From NCBI RefSeq assembly GCF_014334115.1, contig NZ_CP060494.1:682001-746000 (forward strand): a stretch of DNA of 64,000 nucleotides. Direction: 5' to 3'. The position numbers and the translations under genes are program-made. Every line of letters starts with the position of its first letter. Position 1 is the first letter of the stretch. The notes under the pieces were generated by a model. It was not told the DNA's origin, made no database searches, and worked only from the letters and a program-made list of their open reading frames with translations. Source of the DNA: Sphingosinithalassobacter sp. CS137 (GTDB taxonomy: Bacteria; Pseudomonadota; Alphaproteobacteria; Sphingomonadales; Sphingomonadaceae). Of this stretch, positions 27,057-35,035 are shown piece by piece.

Positions 27057-27878
27057 ATGACGAAGCGGCTATCCGAGGAGGTTGCGGACCTGATCCGCGC
27101 AGTTGCGGCGCGCGAGATCGCGCCCCGGTACCGCGCGCTGCACGCGCACGAGATCGAGGAGAAGGGCCCGGGCGACCCGGTGACCGCGGCCGATCACGCC
27201 GTTGAAACTGCGCTTGCCGAAGGGCTGCTGGCGCTGGTGCCCGAGGCGCTGTTCGTCGGCGAGGAACGCTGCGCGCGTGCGCCCGAACTACTCGATCGGC
27301 TGGGCGAGGGATTGGTCTGGGTCGTCGATCCGGTCGACGGCACCGGCAATTTCGCCGCCGGGCGCGCGCCCTTCGCGGTGATGGTCGCGCTGCTCCGCGA
27401 CGGCATCACGATCGCTTCGTGGATTCACGATCCGCTGAGCGGCCGAATGATGATCGCCGAGCGCGGCGGTGGAGCATGGTGTGACGGTCGACGGCTCGAC
27501 TCCGCCGCCGCTGCCCGGTCGGACCCGGCCGAGCTCGCCGGCATCGTCAGCAGCTTCGCCATGCCCGAGGCGAAGCGAGATGCGGTAGCTGCGCTCACCG
27601 CCGGCGTCGCAGAGATCGTTCCGACGCTGCGCTGCGCAGGACACGAATACCCGCTGGTGGCGCTGGGCGAGCGGGACTTCGCGCTCTACTGGCGCACGCT
27701 CGTCTGGGATCATGCGGCCGGAGCGTTACTGCTCAAAGAAGCCGGCGGCGTGGTCGAACGGCTCGACGGAACCACCTATCGCCCGGGCTCCACCGAAACC
27801 GGCATCCTGCTCGCGCGCAGTCGCGCCGTTGCCGACGCAGTGCACCTGCTCCTGCGCCGCGGCCAGGCGGGGCGCTGA
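27057..27878 (+). CDS. Inositol monophosphatase family phosphatase
   Basis: A 273-residue metal-dependent phosphatase. The metal-binding motifs are FVGEE (residues ~64-68), WVVDPVDGTGNFAAGR (residues ~88-103) and WDHAAGALLLKEAGG near the C-terminus, all intact. Family members act on inositol phosphate, histidinol phosphate, PAP (CysQ) or fructose-1,6-bisphosphate; the sequence does not separate these for me. It lies 57 bases after the third S10 gene on the same strand and is convergent with kdsA, so it may be the last gene of that transcript or independent. Confidence 0.85.
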   Translation: MTKRLSEEVADLIRAVAAREIAPRYRALHAHEIEEKGPGDPVTAADHAVETALAEGLLALVPEALFVGEERCARAPELLDRLGEGLVWVVDPVDGTGNFAAGRAPFAVMVALLRDGITIASWIHDPLSGRMMIAERGGGAWCDGRRLDSAAAARSDPAELAGIVSSFAMPEAKRDAVAALTAGVAEIVPTLRCAGHEYPLVALGERDFALYWRTLVWDHAAGALLLKEAGGVVERLDGTTYRPGSTETGILLARSRAVADAVHLLLRRGQAGR

Positions 27879-27890
27879 ACCGAGCGGCGC

Positions 27891-28718
27891 TCAGGCCCTC
27901 TGCTTGACGAGGCCGTCGAACGCCTTGAGCTGGCGCAGCAGCGCCGGCATGTCGCGCAGCGGGACCATGTTCGGCCCGTCGCTCGGGGCGCTGTCGGGAT
28001 CCTGATGCGTCTCGATGAACACCGCAGCCACGCCCACCGCGACGGCAGCGCGTGCGAGCGGCGCCACGAATTCCCGCTGGCCGCCCGAGCTGGTCCCCTG
28101 CCCGCCCGGCTGCTGCACCGAGTGGGTGGCGTCGAACATCACCGGATAGCCGGTTTCCGCCAGGATCGGCAGCGCCCGCATGTCGCTCACCAGCGTGTTG
28201 TAGCCGAAGCTCGCTCCCCGCTCGCACAGGATGATGTTCTCGTTGCCCGATGCGGCGATCTTGTCGGCGACATGCTTCATGTCCCGCGGCGCGAGGAACT
28301 GCCCCTTCTTGACGTTGATCGCCCGGCCGGTTTGCGCGGCCGCAACCAGCAGGTCGGTCTGGCGGCACAGGAAGGCGGGAATCTGCAGCACGTCGACCGC
28401 CTCGGCGACGGCGGCGCACTGCCCCGCCTCGTGCACGTCGGTGAGGACCGGACATCCGTAGCGCGCACGCAGTTCGGCAAACACGTCCAACGCGGGCGCC
28501 ATTCCGATACCGCGCGGCGCATCGATCGACGTCCGGTTGCCCTTGTCGAACGAGCTCTTGTAGATCAGCCCGATCCCCAGCTCGGCGCACATGCCGGTCA
28601 GCGCATCGGCCATTTCGAACGCATGCGCGCGGCTTTCCATCGCGCACGGACCGGCGACGAGCACGAACGGCCTGTCGTTGGCGATTTCGATCGCGCCCAG
28701 CTTCACGGTCTTCATCAT
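27891..28718 (-). CDS. kdsA: 3-deoxy-8-phosphooctulonate synthase (Kdo-8-P synthase)
   Basis: A 275-residue enzyme condensing phosphoenolpyruvate with arabinose-5-phosphate to Kdo-8-phosphate, the first committed step to Kdo. Family motifs are [60 protein letters not shown] and [12 protein letters not shown]; Cys occurs in CERG rather than at a clear metal site, so metal dependence is not decided here. The gene is the last of a minus-strand cluster with a KdsD-type isomerase and a CMP-transferase fusion. The surrounding genes suggest a dedicated surface glycan copy rather than, or as well as, the housekeeping lipid A core pathway. Confidence 0.92.
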   Translation of the reverse strand: MMKTVKLGAIEIANDRPFVLVAGPCAMESRAHAFEMADALTGMCAELGIGLIYKSSFDKGNRTSIDAPRGIGMAPALDVFAELRARYGCPVLTDVHEAGQCAAVAEAVDVLQIPAFLCRQTDLLVAAAQTGRAINVKKGQFLAPRDMKHVADKIAASGNENIILCERGASFGYNTLVSDMRALPILAETGYPVMFDATHSVQQPGGQGTSSGGQREFVAPLARAAVAVGVAAVFIETHQDPDSAPSDGPNMVPLRDMPALLRQLKAFDGLVKQRA

Positions 28719-28725
28719 GGCTTCC

Positions 28726-30042
28726 TCAAAACAGCCCGCATTCGTCGAGGATCGCGTTCACGTCCCGCCCCCGCGCGGCCTGCATGCGGATGCGCGCCTC
28801 GTTCGAGAGCATCTCCCACGCGGCTTCCTCGATCGCGGGCCAGTCGGCGCGGGGAATGACGATCACGCCGTCCTCGTCGGCGAACACGACATCGTCGTTG
28901 CAGATGCGGATGCCGCCCATGGTGATCGGCCGGTTCATCGCCTTGACCGTGCCTTCATACTTGATGTCGTCGCAGGTCTGGTTGCGCGCGAAGACCGGCA
29001 GGCCCAGCGCCCGCACATCGGCTGTGTCGCGAGTCGAACCGTCGATCACCGCCCCCACCGCGCCCGAACGGATCGCGAGATTGGCGTTGAGATCGCCGAA
29101 ATAGGCGTGTTCAGGAACGTCTGTGGCGACCATGATCACGTCCCCCGGCCGCACGAAGCGATAGGATTGCAGCGCATCGTAGATCCCGTTCCATGCGCCT
29201 CCGGGTGCGCGGTCGGGCCGTTGCGCGAGCGCCGTCAGCTCGAGCGTCTTGGCACGCCCCAGCAGCTTGCCGCCGCTCGTCGGCCGGAGCGCCGAGGGGA
29301 GCACCACCCGCATGCCGCGCTCCTTCGAGATGTCCGACAGGATCGACGAGCTGAGATGCGAGCGCATCGCGCGGAAACGTGTCACTTCGGCGGCGCGCAG
29401 CCCCGCAGCGACCGTCTCGGCGATCGCAAGATCGCTGTCATGGTCGATGTCGATCTGCTCGAGCGGGTCGAGATCGAACAGAATCGGTTTGGTGCCGAAG
29501 CGGCGAGTAGCGGGTGCGTTGCCGGTGCGCCGCACGATATAGAGGCTCATCGCCTCGACCACCGTGGCGGGAAGATCGACACTGTTGGGGACTCGGCCGG
29601 TGCCATAGGCGGGTGTCTGGCCGTTCCAGCAATATTGCTTCGCCCGGCTCACTCCGACGAGGCTGTCTGCCTCCGGATCGGCGAGCAGCGCCGCGATCGC
29701 GCGCGCGATGGTGTCGGCAGTGATGAAGGGAGCGGTGCACAGCAGCTGCACCCACAGATCAGCGTCGGGCCGCTGCGCGCACTCCCACGCGAACAGCGCA
29801 TGGCCGTCGGTGGCGTTGGTGGCGAGCTCCGCCGGGCGAACCAGCCGCGAAACAGGCAGATCGCTAGCGAGCTCGGCCAGTGCGTCGCTTTCGGTGTCGA
29901 GGCACACTTCGCTGATCGCCGGGCAGTCGAGCGCCTGGCGCAGCTTGCGCTTGAAGAGATGCTCGCCGTCGAGGACGCGCGTGTTCTTTCCGGCGACGCG
30001 CTCGCTGGTTCCCTTGGCGGGGATGAAGGCAACGATGTTCAT
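28726..30042 (-). CDS. Fusion: CMP-sugar (acylneuraminate/Kdo-type) cytidylyltransferase + RraA-like aldolase domain
   Basis: A 438-residue two-domain protein. Residues ~1-220 are a cytidylyltransferase of the NeuA/CTP_transf_3 type: [16 protein letters not shown] is the CTP loop, followed by [13 protein letters not shown] and [20 protein letters not shown]. Residues ~235-438 are an RraA/HMG-aldolase-like domain with [16 protein letters not shown], keeping the family's catalytic Arg-Asp pair (Arg338-Asp339), and [13 protein letters not shown]. RraA-like enzymes include class II pyruvate aldolases, whose substrates are 4-hydroxy-2-keto acids, the same skeleton as ulosonic acids. It takes the place where kdsB would be expected, 7 bases before kdsA and 4 after the isomerase gene. 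Both domains are intact. Confidence 0.85.
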   Translation of the reverse strand: MNIVAFIPAKGTSERVAGKNTRVLDGEHLFKRKLRQALDCPAISEVCLDTESDALAELASDLPVSRLVRPAELATNATDGHALFAWECAQRPDADLWVQLLCTAPFITADTIARAIAALLADPEADSLVGVSRAKQYCWNGQTPAYGTGRVPNSVDLPATVVEAMSLYIVRRTGNAPATRRFGTKPILFDLDPLEQIDIDHDSDLAIAETVAAGLRAAEVTRFRAMRSHLSSSILSDISKERGMRVVLPSALRPTSGGKLLGRAKTLELTALAQRPDRAPGGAWNGIYDALQSYRFVRPGDVIMVATDVPEHAYFGDLNANLAIRSGAVGAVIDGSTRDTADVRALGLPVFARNQTCDDIKYEGTVKAMNRPITMGGIRICNDDVVFADEDGVIVIPRADWPAIEEAAWEMLSNEARIRMQAARGRDVNAILDECGLF

Positions 30043-30046
30043 GGGC

Positions 30047-31048
30047 TCAACCGTTCAGGATGTCGTGCGCGTGGAGCATGCCGTGCAGCTGCCCCTCGGA
30101 ATCGGTCACCGGCAGGACGAGGAGCCCGCCGCCGCCACGCTCGCGCAGCATCAGGATCGCGTCGCCGAGCGTCGCCCCGATGTCAATCACCTGCGGCGCG
30201 CGCTGCATCAGCGCATGGGCCTGGGTGTCGTACACGTCGTGGCGGGCCTGGAAATGGCGTCGGATGTCGCCGTCGACGACAAGACCGAGAAGTCGGTTCG
30301 CATGATCGACGACGCAGGCGGCGCCCATCCGCCGCCCCGACATCACCGCGAGCAGCTCCGCCACCGAAGCCGACGGCAGCACCGTCGGCAAGGCGGCACC
30401 GGTTCGCATCAGGGTACGCACGGGGATCATCTGCCGGCCGAGAAGGCCCGCCGGATGGTGGCGCAGAAAATCCTCGCGGGTAAACGCCCGCGCCCGGCTG
30501 GCGGCAACCGCCAGCCCGTCGCCGATCGCCATCTGGAGCGTCGTGCTGGCGGTCGGCGCCATGCCGATATGGTCCGCCTCGCGCTCGATCATTGCCGGGA
30601 TCAGATGATCGACCGCGCGGCCGAGCGGCGAATCCGGCTGTCCGACGATGCCGATCAGAATGCATCCGCGCGCGCGCAGCAGCGGCAGGATGCGGCAGAT
30701 CTCCTCGGTCGTTCCGCTGTTCGAGAAGAGCAGGACGACATTGCCTTCCTGCACCGCTCCCAGATCGCCGTGCGCGGCCTCGGCGGCATTGAGGAAGAAG
30801 GCCGGCGTGCCGAGGCTCGAGAAGGTCGCCGCGACCTTCGCCCCGACTAATCCCGATTTCCCTACGCCGACGCAGGTGAGCGGACGTTCCTGCGCAGCGA
30901 TCAGTTCGACCGCGGCGGCGACGCTGGCCGGAACCGCGCGTTCGAGCTGCTCGAGCGCGCGCCGTTCGCCGGCGATGACTTCGGCGAACCAGTCGCAGGC
31001 GGCGTGCGCGGCGAGCGGGCTCGGCCGGACGATTGCGGGAGCGATCAA
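30047..31048 (-). CDS. kdsD: Arabinose-5-phosphate isomerase (KpsF/KdsD/GutQ family)
   Basis: A 333-residue isomerase converting ribulose-5-phosphate to arabinose-5-phosphate, the KdsA substrate. The N-terminal SIS domain has TCVGVGKSGLVGAKVAATFS, FFLNAAEAAHGDLG and LFSNSGTTEEI; a CBS pair follows (VAELLAVMSGRRMGAACVVD, then GATLGDAILMLRERGGGGLL). The start is TTG, overlapping the stop of the glycosyltransferase-like gene as TTGA with a GGAG sequence upstream. The CBS-containing form matches KpsF/KdsD. Its position next to kdsA makes a function in Kdo-type sugar supply almost certain. Confidence 0.9.
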   Translation of the reverse strand: MIAPAIVRPSPLAAHAACDWFAEVIAGERRALEQLERAVPASVAAAVELIAAQERPLTCVGVGKSGLVGAKVAATFSSLGTPAFFLNAAEAAHGDLGAVQEGNVVLLFSNSGTTEEICRILPLLRARGCILIGIVGQPDSPLGRAVDHLIPAMIEREADHIGMAPTASTTLQMAIGDGLAVAASRARAFTREDFLRHHPAGLLGRQMIPVRTLMRTGAALPTVLPSASVAELLAVMSGRRMGAACVVDHANRLLGLVVDGDIRRHFQARHDVYDTQAHALMQRAPQVIDIGATLGDAILMLRERGGGGLLVLPVTDSEGQLHGMLHAHDILNG

Positions 31049-32217
31049 TGGAGATACTCCGGCTTCACTGCGCGAATTCGCCCGATGCCAGCCTCCCAGC
31101 GCTCGGGATTCACCGGCCGCAGCGCCCGATCGATCAGCTCCGATCCCGTCAGATCGGGGTCCGGCGAATAAAAGGCTTCGTTCGCAAAGTGATAGGCAAA
31201 CCAGAGCCGCGTGTCTTCCTCGGACGGGGCCCGCGCCTCTCCCGATCGAGCGGCGGCGACGAACCGGCCGAGATCGGTTTCCGCGTTGAGCCAGCTGGCG
31301 CTGGTGAAACGCGAGCGGCGCAGGATCGGGACGCCGAAAGCGGCAGCCATACCAAAGCTCTTCGAATCACCCAGCAACATGCCGTCGGCATGGACCGCAA
31401 GCGTGAGCGTGGCGGGAAAGCCCAGAATGGTCGGCTCGGCAAGAATCACGCGTTTTCCGAGTTGGGCAATCGTGTCGCGAAGGCCTCGCCGATCGAGATG
31501 CCGCGCATTCAGCGGATGATCGGTCACCACCAGCGTGCATTTGCCTGCAAGCTGCTTTGCGGTCTTCGTGACGAGCGCGCGGTTGCTGACCTGCGGAACG
31601 CGATGCTGGAGGAAGAAATTCTCCTCATGCTCATATTCGAGCGGCAGGAGCAGCATCGGCCTGTCCTCGGGGATGCCGGCCTGCCGGAACACCGCACCGC
31701 GATCGGGAATCGCGCGCTGCCAGTGAGTGCGCATCTCGGCCCAGAGCGGAGCGATCAGGGAGTCGAGCGAGGCGCGATCGGAGGCGCCCAGCTCCGGCAT
31801 TGCGCCGTTGACGAACGGCTGGTCGGTGATCGTCGTCGATGCGTCGAAGTGGAACGGCGCAGCGGAACCTTCCATCAGGAACCGCACCGTCCCGGGAAAT
31901 TTGCGCGCGGTCTCGAAATCGGCGGTTCGGCACAGGACGAGGTCCGGCGCCAATCCGCGCACATGCGCCACCAGCTCGGCCGCATCGCCTGATTTGGTCC
32001 TGAGGGTCGCGGGATCCGGACTGTCGATGATCTGCCAGTTAACCTCTTCAAGATCTAGGCAGTGGGCGAGCTGCTCGGGCCCGACCCCAGTGTTTCGCCA
32101 GCTGGTGGGCGCAAGCACATGCACCTCGGCCACAGTGGCGATCTTGCGCAGGATCGGAGTCACGATGTGTTCGAACCACCAAGGCGTGACGACCGGAAGA
32201 TAGAACAGGACCCGCAT
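31045..32217 (-). CDS. Putative surface-polysaccharide glycosyltransferase-like protein
   Basis: A 390-residue cytoplasmic protein I do not recognise with certainty. It starts VLFYLPVVTPWWFEHIVTPI, like the N-terminal Rossmann half of a GT-B glycosyltransferase or capsule (KpsC/KpsS-like) protein, and later has CTLVVTDHPLN and ADGMLLGDSKSFGMAAAFGV, resembling the region of GT-B enzymes that holds the activated sugar. It is the first full gene of the Kdo-type cluster and overlaps the isomerase start (TTGA). Transfer of a CMP-activated ulosonic acid is the simplest guess. The start ATG at 32217 overlaps the stop of a 20-codon ORF. Confidence 0.6.
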   Translation of the reverse strand: MRVLFYLPVVTPWWFEHIVTPILRKIATVAEVHVLAPTSWRNTGVGPEQLAHCLDLEEVNWQIIDSPDPATLRTKSGDAAELVAHVRGLAPDLVLCRTADFETARKFPGTVRFLMEGSAAPFHFDASTTITDQPFVNGAMPELGASDRASLDSLIAPLWAEMRTHWQRAIPDRGAVFRQAGIPEDRPMLLLPLEYEHEENFFLQHRVPQVSNRALVTKTAKQLAGKCTLVVTDHPLNARHLDRRGLRDTIAQLGKRVILAEPTILGFPATLTLAVHADGMLLGDSKSFGMAAAFGVPILRRSRFTSASWLNAETDLGRFVAAARSGEARAPSEEDTRLWFAYHFANEAFYSPDPDLTGSELIDRALRPVNPERWEAGIGRIRAVKPEYLH

Positions 32218-32279
32218 CAAGGCCGCCCGCGCAACGTGGCGCCGATCGGGTTCTCGAACAGGGCGGACAGATCGCTCAT
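32217..32279 (-). CDS. 20-codon leader ORF in front of the glycan cluster
   Basis: A short ORF (MSDLSALFENPIGATLRGRP) begins with ATG five bases after a GGAG ribosome site, better than the site of the gene that follows, and ends as TGATG so that its stop overlaps the next start by one base. This is the layout of translational coupling or of a leader peptide. It could also be the last remnant of a larger gene. No known leader peptide matches that I recall. Confidence 0.4.
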   Translation of the reverse strand: MSDLSALFENPIGATLRGRP

Positions 32280-32341
32280 CGGCACTCCAGAACGGGACAA
32301 ACGGGTCGTTGCGGTCTTCCCTTTTATAGAAGCGCCGGGAT

Positions 32342-32354
32342 GCGGCCGGGCCGC
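32342..32354. repeat. Inverted repeat in divergent promoter region
   Basis: A perfect palindrome, GCGGCC-G-GGCCGC, three bases from the AT-rich palindrome at 32357. It lies in the spacer between the divergent glycan cluster and methyltransferase gene. Confidence 0.45.
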
Positions 32355-32356
32355 AC

Positions 32357-32373
32357 TAGGAAATTATTTCCTA
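32357..32373. promoter_or_regulatory. Candidate operator palindrome
   Basis: A perfect 17-base palindrome, TAGGAAAT-T-ATTTCCTA, unusually AT-rich for this region. It sits in the 177-base spacer between the divergent leader ORF (32279) and the TylF-like gene (32457), a suitable place for a shared operator. The binding protein is unknown. Confidence 0.5.
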
Positions 32374-32456
32374 CCCCGCGGGTCGCACGGACGGGATCTG
32401 ACTAGAATGGAAGCATCGGTGCCGAGCCGGCACTGCGCCCGTTGCAAAGGTTCGCC

Positions 32457-33125
32457 ATGTCCTATCTTCCCGCACCTGCCGAAGCGGCCGCCGAGGCCGA
32501 GAACACCTTCTACCTGCGCGGGCAGGTCGGCCGCATGGGCAAGCTGCTAGCCCATCTGGAGCTCTATCGGGAAATTCAGGGGCTTCCCGGCGCGGTGGTC
32601 GAGCTTGGCGTGTACAAGGGCGCGTCGCTGATGCGCTTCGCGATGTACCGGGCGCTGCTCGAGCATGAGGGAAGCCGCGAAATTCACGGGCTGGACGCGT
32701 TCGGAGCGTTCCCGCGCAACGGCGTTGACGACGCCAGCGACCGCGACTTCATCGAACGCTTCGAGGGGGAGCGCGGCGAGGGAATCGCACGCGCGACGCT
32801 CGCGCAGCTCTTTGCCGAGAAGGCAATCGGCAACGTGCACCTGCATGAGGGAAATGTGTTCGAAACCTTGCCTGATCTGCTCACGCGCAAGCCCGAGCTG
32901 CGCGTGGCGCTGCTGCATCTAGACATGGACGTGTACGAGCCCACCGCCTTCGCAATCGAGCAGCTTTTCCCGCACATGGCGCCGGGCGGGCTGATCTTGT
33001 TCGACGATTATGGCCTCGTTGCCGGCGCGACGCGCGCCGCGGAGGAGCTGGTCGCGCGCGAAGGCCTGAAGCTCGAGAAGCTGCCCTATCATGTGGCACC
33101 CAGCTTCGTACGTCTTCCGGGCTGA
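32457..33125 (+). CDS. TylF/MycF-type SAM-dependent O-methyltransferase
   Basis: A 222-residue methyltransferase of the macrocin-O-methyltransferase (TylF) family, which methylates sugar hydroxyls in a metal-dependent way. The SAM loop is GAVVELGVYKGASLMRFA, an acidic strand is IHGLDAFGAFP, and the probable metal-binding Asp residues are in LLHLDMDVYEPTA and LILFDDYG. I start at ATG 32457 (AAAGG six bases upstream). It diverges from the Kdo-type cluster, so it may methylate the glycan made there; O-methylated Kdo residues are known capping groups in some polysaccharides, but that link is inference. Confidence 0.8.
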   Translation: MSYLPAPAEAAAEAENTFYLRGQVGRMGKLLAHLELYREIQGLPGAVVELGVYKGASLMRFAMYRALLEHEGSREIHGLDAFGAFPRNGVDDASDRDFIERFEGERGEGIARATLAQLFAEKAIGNVHLHEGNVFETLPDLLTRKPELRVALLHLDMDVYEPTAFAIEQLFPHMAPGGLILFDDYGLVAGATRAAEELVAREGLKLEKLPYHVAPSFVRLPG

Positions 33126-33155
33126 CACGGCTACCGATGGCCCACGCCGGTCATT

Positions 33156-33428
33156 TCAGCCGGTCTGACTTCCGGCGTTCTGATTACCGCCGTCTTCGAT
33201 TTCCTCGTCGCCGAGTTGCTCGGGCCCGTGATAGCCCATCGTCGACTGGCCACCATGTTTTCCGAATGGCTTGCGGTCTCCCGCACCGCCCGCGCCGCGC
33301 GGCGTCGGATAGCTGTCGCCCTGGCTCGCTCCGCCCGAGGCCGTGCTCGACACTCCATCGGGCGCACCCTTCCGGCCGTCGCGACCGTCCGCCGGCATCG
33401 GCTTCTTTGCGTCCTTTTCGTCTGACAT
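33156..33428 (-). CDS. Small hydrophilic Gly/Asp-rich protein, unknown
   Basis: A 90-residue very polar protein with no hydrophobic segment. The start at 33428 follows a GGAG sequence at six bases. It is low-complexity (DGRDGRKGAPDG, TPRGAGGAGDRKPFGKHGG) apart from a block near residues 65-82 containing MGYHGPEQLGDEE, which looks conserved-like. It is probably disordered. It is convergent with the methyltransferase gene and separate from the ACIII operon downstream. I do not recognise a family. Confidence 0.6.
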   Translation of the reverse strand: MSDEKDAKKPMPADGRDGRKGAPDGVSSTASGGASQGDSYPTPRGAGGAGDRKPFGKHGGQSTMGYHGPEQLGDEEIEDGGNQNAGSQTG

Positions 33429-33500
33429 GATCGTCTCCGCTGTTCGCATTTCTTTAGGAGCCAACGCCTTGGCGGTGCCGAGGATGCATCCGGGCGGCAG

Positions 33501-34538
33501 CTATTGCGGCCCCTCGGTTCGTTCGCGCGAGACGATCTTCGCGTCGTACCAGCGCGCAAGCAGCGCCAGCCAGCACGCCGCCAGCACCAGCAGCCCGGCA
33601 AACACCGCCCAGTCGGCGGGCCCATCGGGAAGCATCGGCCCCGCGATCCAGAGGCCATGCAGCAGATAGGCCCCAAGAAGCGCCACTGACGCTCCCAGCA
33701 TCGTGCGCTTGCTCCGCCGGGCCAGCAACACCAGCACACCGGTGATCTGCAGGCCGATCGCCGCCGGCAGCAGCCAGGGGAGTGCGCCTCCGCGGACCTG
33801 ATACCAGGCGGCCGCGGCGGGCAAATTGCCATACCAGGCGACGAGATACTGGACGAAGCCGATCCACAGCCCGAGCAGCGCCAGCGTCAGCAGCGCGGCG
33901 GCGACGCTGGCCAGCGCCGCGTGATCGGTCTTCTCGCGCTGGACGATGTTGAACACGAAGGCGAGCGCGAGCGCTCCGGTAAGCTGGTTCACCACGAAGC
34001 CGATCGGCTGCAGCGCCGTCCACCATAACGGAGCGCGCATCACGATCCAGTCGATTGCGGCGAGCGCGAACAGCGCCCCGAATGCCGGCAAGCCGAGCGC
34101 CGAGATCTTCCGCCGCGCCCGCGTCCACCAGGTCATCGCCGCCGCCAGCGCTGCTCCCGCCGCGACGAACAGCACGAGCCGCAGCGCCATCGCCCCGGGA
34201 GCGAACCACCAGGCGCGCTGGGGCGTCAGCCCCTCAGAGCCAAAGAGAGTGCCCGGGTCCGGCGCCGCAACCGAAAGGAAGGGGAGCGCCAGCACCGCAG
34301 CAAGCAGCAGCAGCGCGCCGCCCGGAAGCAACTCGTCCTCGAGCACTTCAAGCCACTCGCGCCCGAGCAACCGGCCGATCATCGCGAGCAGCACCGAGCC
34401 TCCGCCCAATCCGGCGATCACCGTGACCGCCTGCCGCCACCCGCTCAGCGGCGGCGCCACGAACCCGAGCGCAGCCGCTGCCGCCGTCGCCAGCAGCACG
34501 ATGCTCCAGGCCCAGCGGGGCGGCGCGCTCCTAATCAT
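33501..34538 (-). CDS. actF: Alternative complex III subunit ActF-like membrane protein
   Basis: A 345-residue inner-membrane protein with about ten hydrophobic segments. It has the position and size of ActF, the second quinone-interacting membrane subunit of alternative complex III. Recognisable stretches are APGAMALRLVLFVA and AALYLLHG-like regions (VALLGAYLLHGLWIAGPMLP). The start overlaps the stop of actD by four bases (ATGA), so it is the last gene of the act operon. Assignment rests more on operon order and topology than on strong motifs. Confidence 0.75.
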   Translation of the reverse strand: MIRSAPPRWAWSIVLLATAAAAALGFVAPPLSGWRQAVTVIAGLGGGSVLLAMIGRLLGREWLEVLEDELLPGGALLLLAAVLALPFLSVAAPDPGTLFGSEGLTPQRAWWFAPGAMALRLVLFVAAGAALAAAMTWWTRARRKISALGLPAFGALFALAAIDWIVMRAPLWWTALQPIGFVVNQLTGALALAFVFNIVQREKTDHAALASVAAALLTLALLGLWIGFVQYLVAWYGNLPAAAAWYQVRGGALPWLLPAAIGLQITGVLVLLARRSKRTMLGASVALLGAYLLHGLWIAGPMLPDGPADWAVFAGLLVLAACWLALLARWYDAKIVSRERTEGPQ

Positions 34539-35035
34539 TCCTCGACCACCACGATGCTGCTTGGTCCGGCCTCGCCGATCAGCACTTCGGCCTCGCCGTG
34601 CTCCTCCTCGGGGCACTCGACCGAAAGCAGCACACAGCCGCGATAGAGCGCATCGCGCGCTTCGCTCGCGAGAAAGGGGTGATGCAATCGGGGCAAGCCG
34701 CTCGCCACCAGAAAGGCGACGAATGCCGCCGCCGCGCTCCAGAGCATCGCGAGCGCGATCGCCGCCGGCACATAGCTGCCCCAGGCTGGGCTCGGGCGGC
34801 CGCCGATGTCGAGCGGATAGGCGATGGTGGCGGTCCACCATTGCACCGAGACGGCGATCGCCGCGCCGGCCACCGCGCCTGCCGCCGCGGCCCGGGCGAT
34901 GATCCGACCGAGGCGTTGCTCCTCGCCTGAGTGCTCGAGCGGCGTTCCGCTCTGCAGCGTCGCCGGCCAGCGCCCGCCGATCCGGTTCAGGGCATGCCGC
35001 GCCGCATCCTCGCGCTCGAACACCGCAACGATCAT
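34535..35035 (-). CDS. actD: Alternative complex III subunit ActD (DUF3341)
   Basis: A 166-residue protein of the DUF3341 family, the small ActD subunit of alternative complex III. It starts with a soluble segment (VAVFEREDAARHALNRI) and has two hydrophobic segments (AAGAVAGAAIAVSVQWWTA and YVPAAIALAMLWSAAAAFVA) joined by the family-typical YPLDIGGRPSPAWGSYVPA region. The C-terminus is acidic. It overlaps actC and actF by four bases on each side. Confidence 0.87.
   Translation of the reverse strand: MIVAVFEREDAARHALNRIGGRWPATLQSGTPLEHSGEEQRLGRIIARAAAAGAVAGAAIAVSVQWWTATIAYPLDIGGRPSPAWGSYVPAAIALAMLWSAAAAFVAFLVASGLPRLHHPFLASEARDALYRGCVLLSVECPEEEHGEAEVLIGEAGPSSIVVVEE

Noticed and set aside
32442..32456. 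A TTG upstream start for the methyltransferase
   Set aside because: The ATG at 32457 has AAAGG at six bases and begins the domain; the TTG would only add five residues without a ribosome site.
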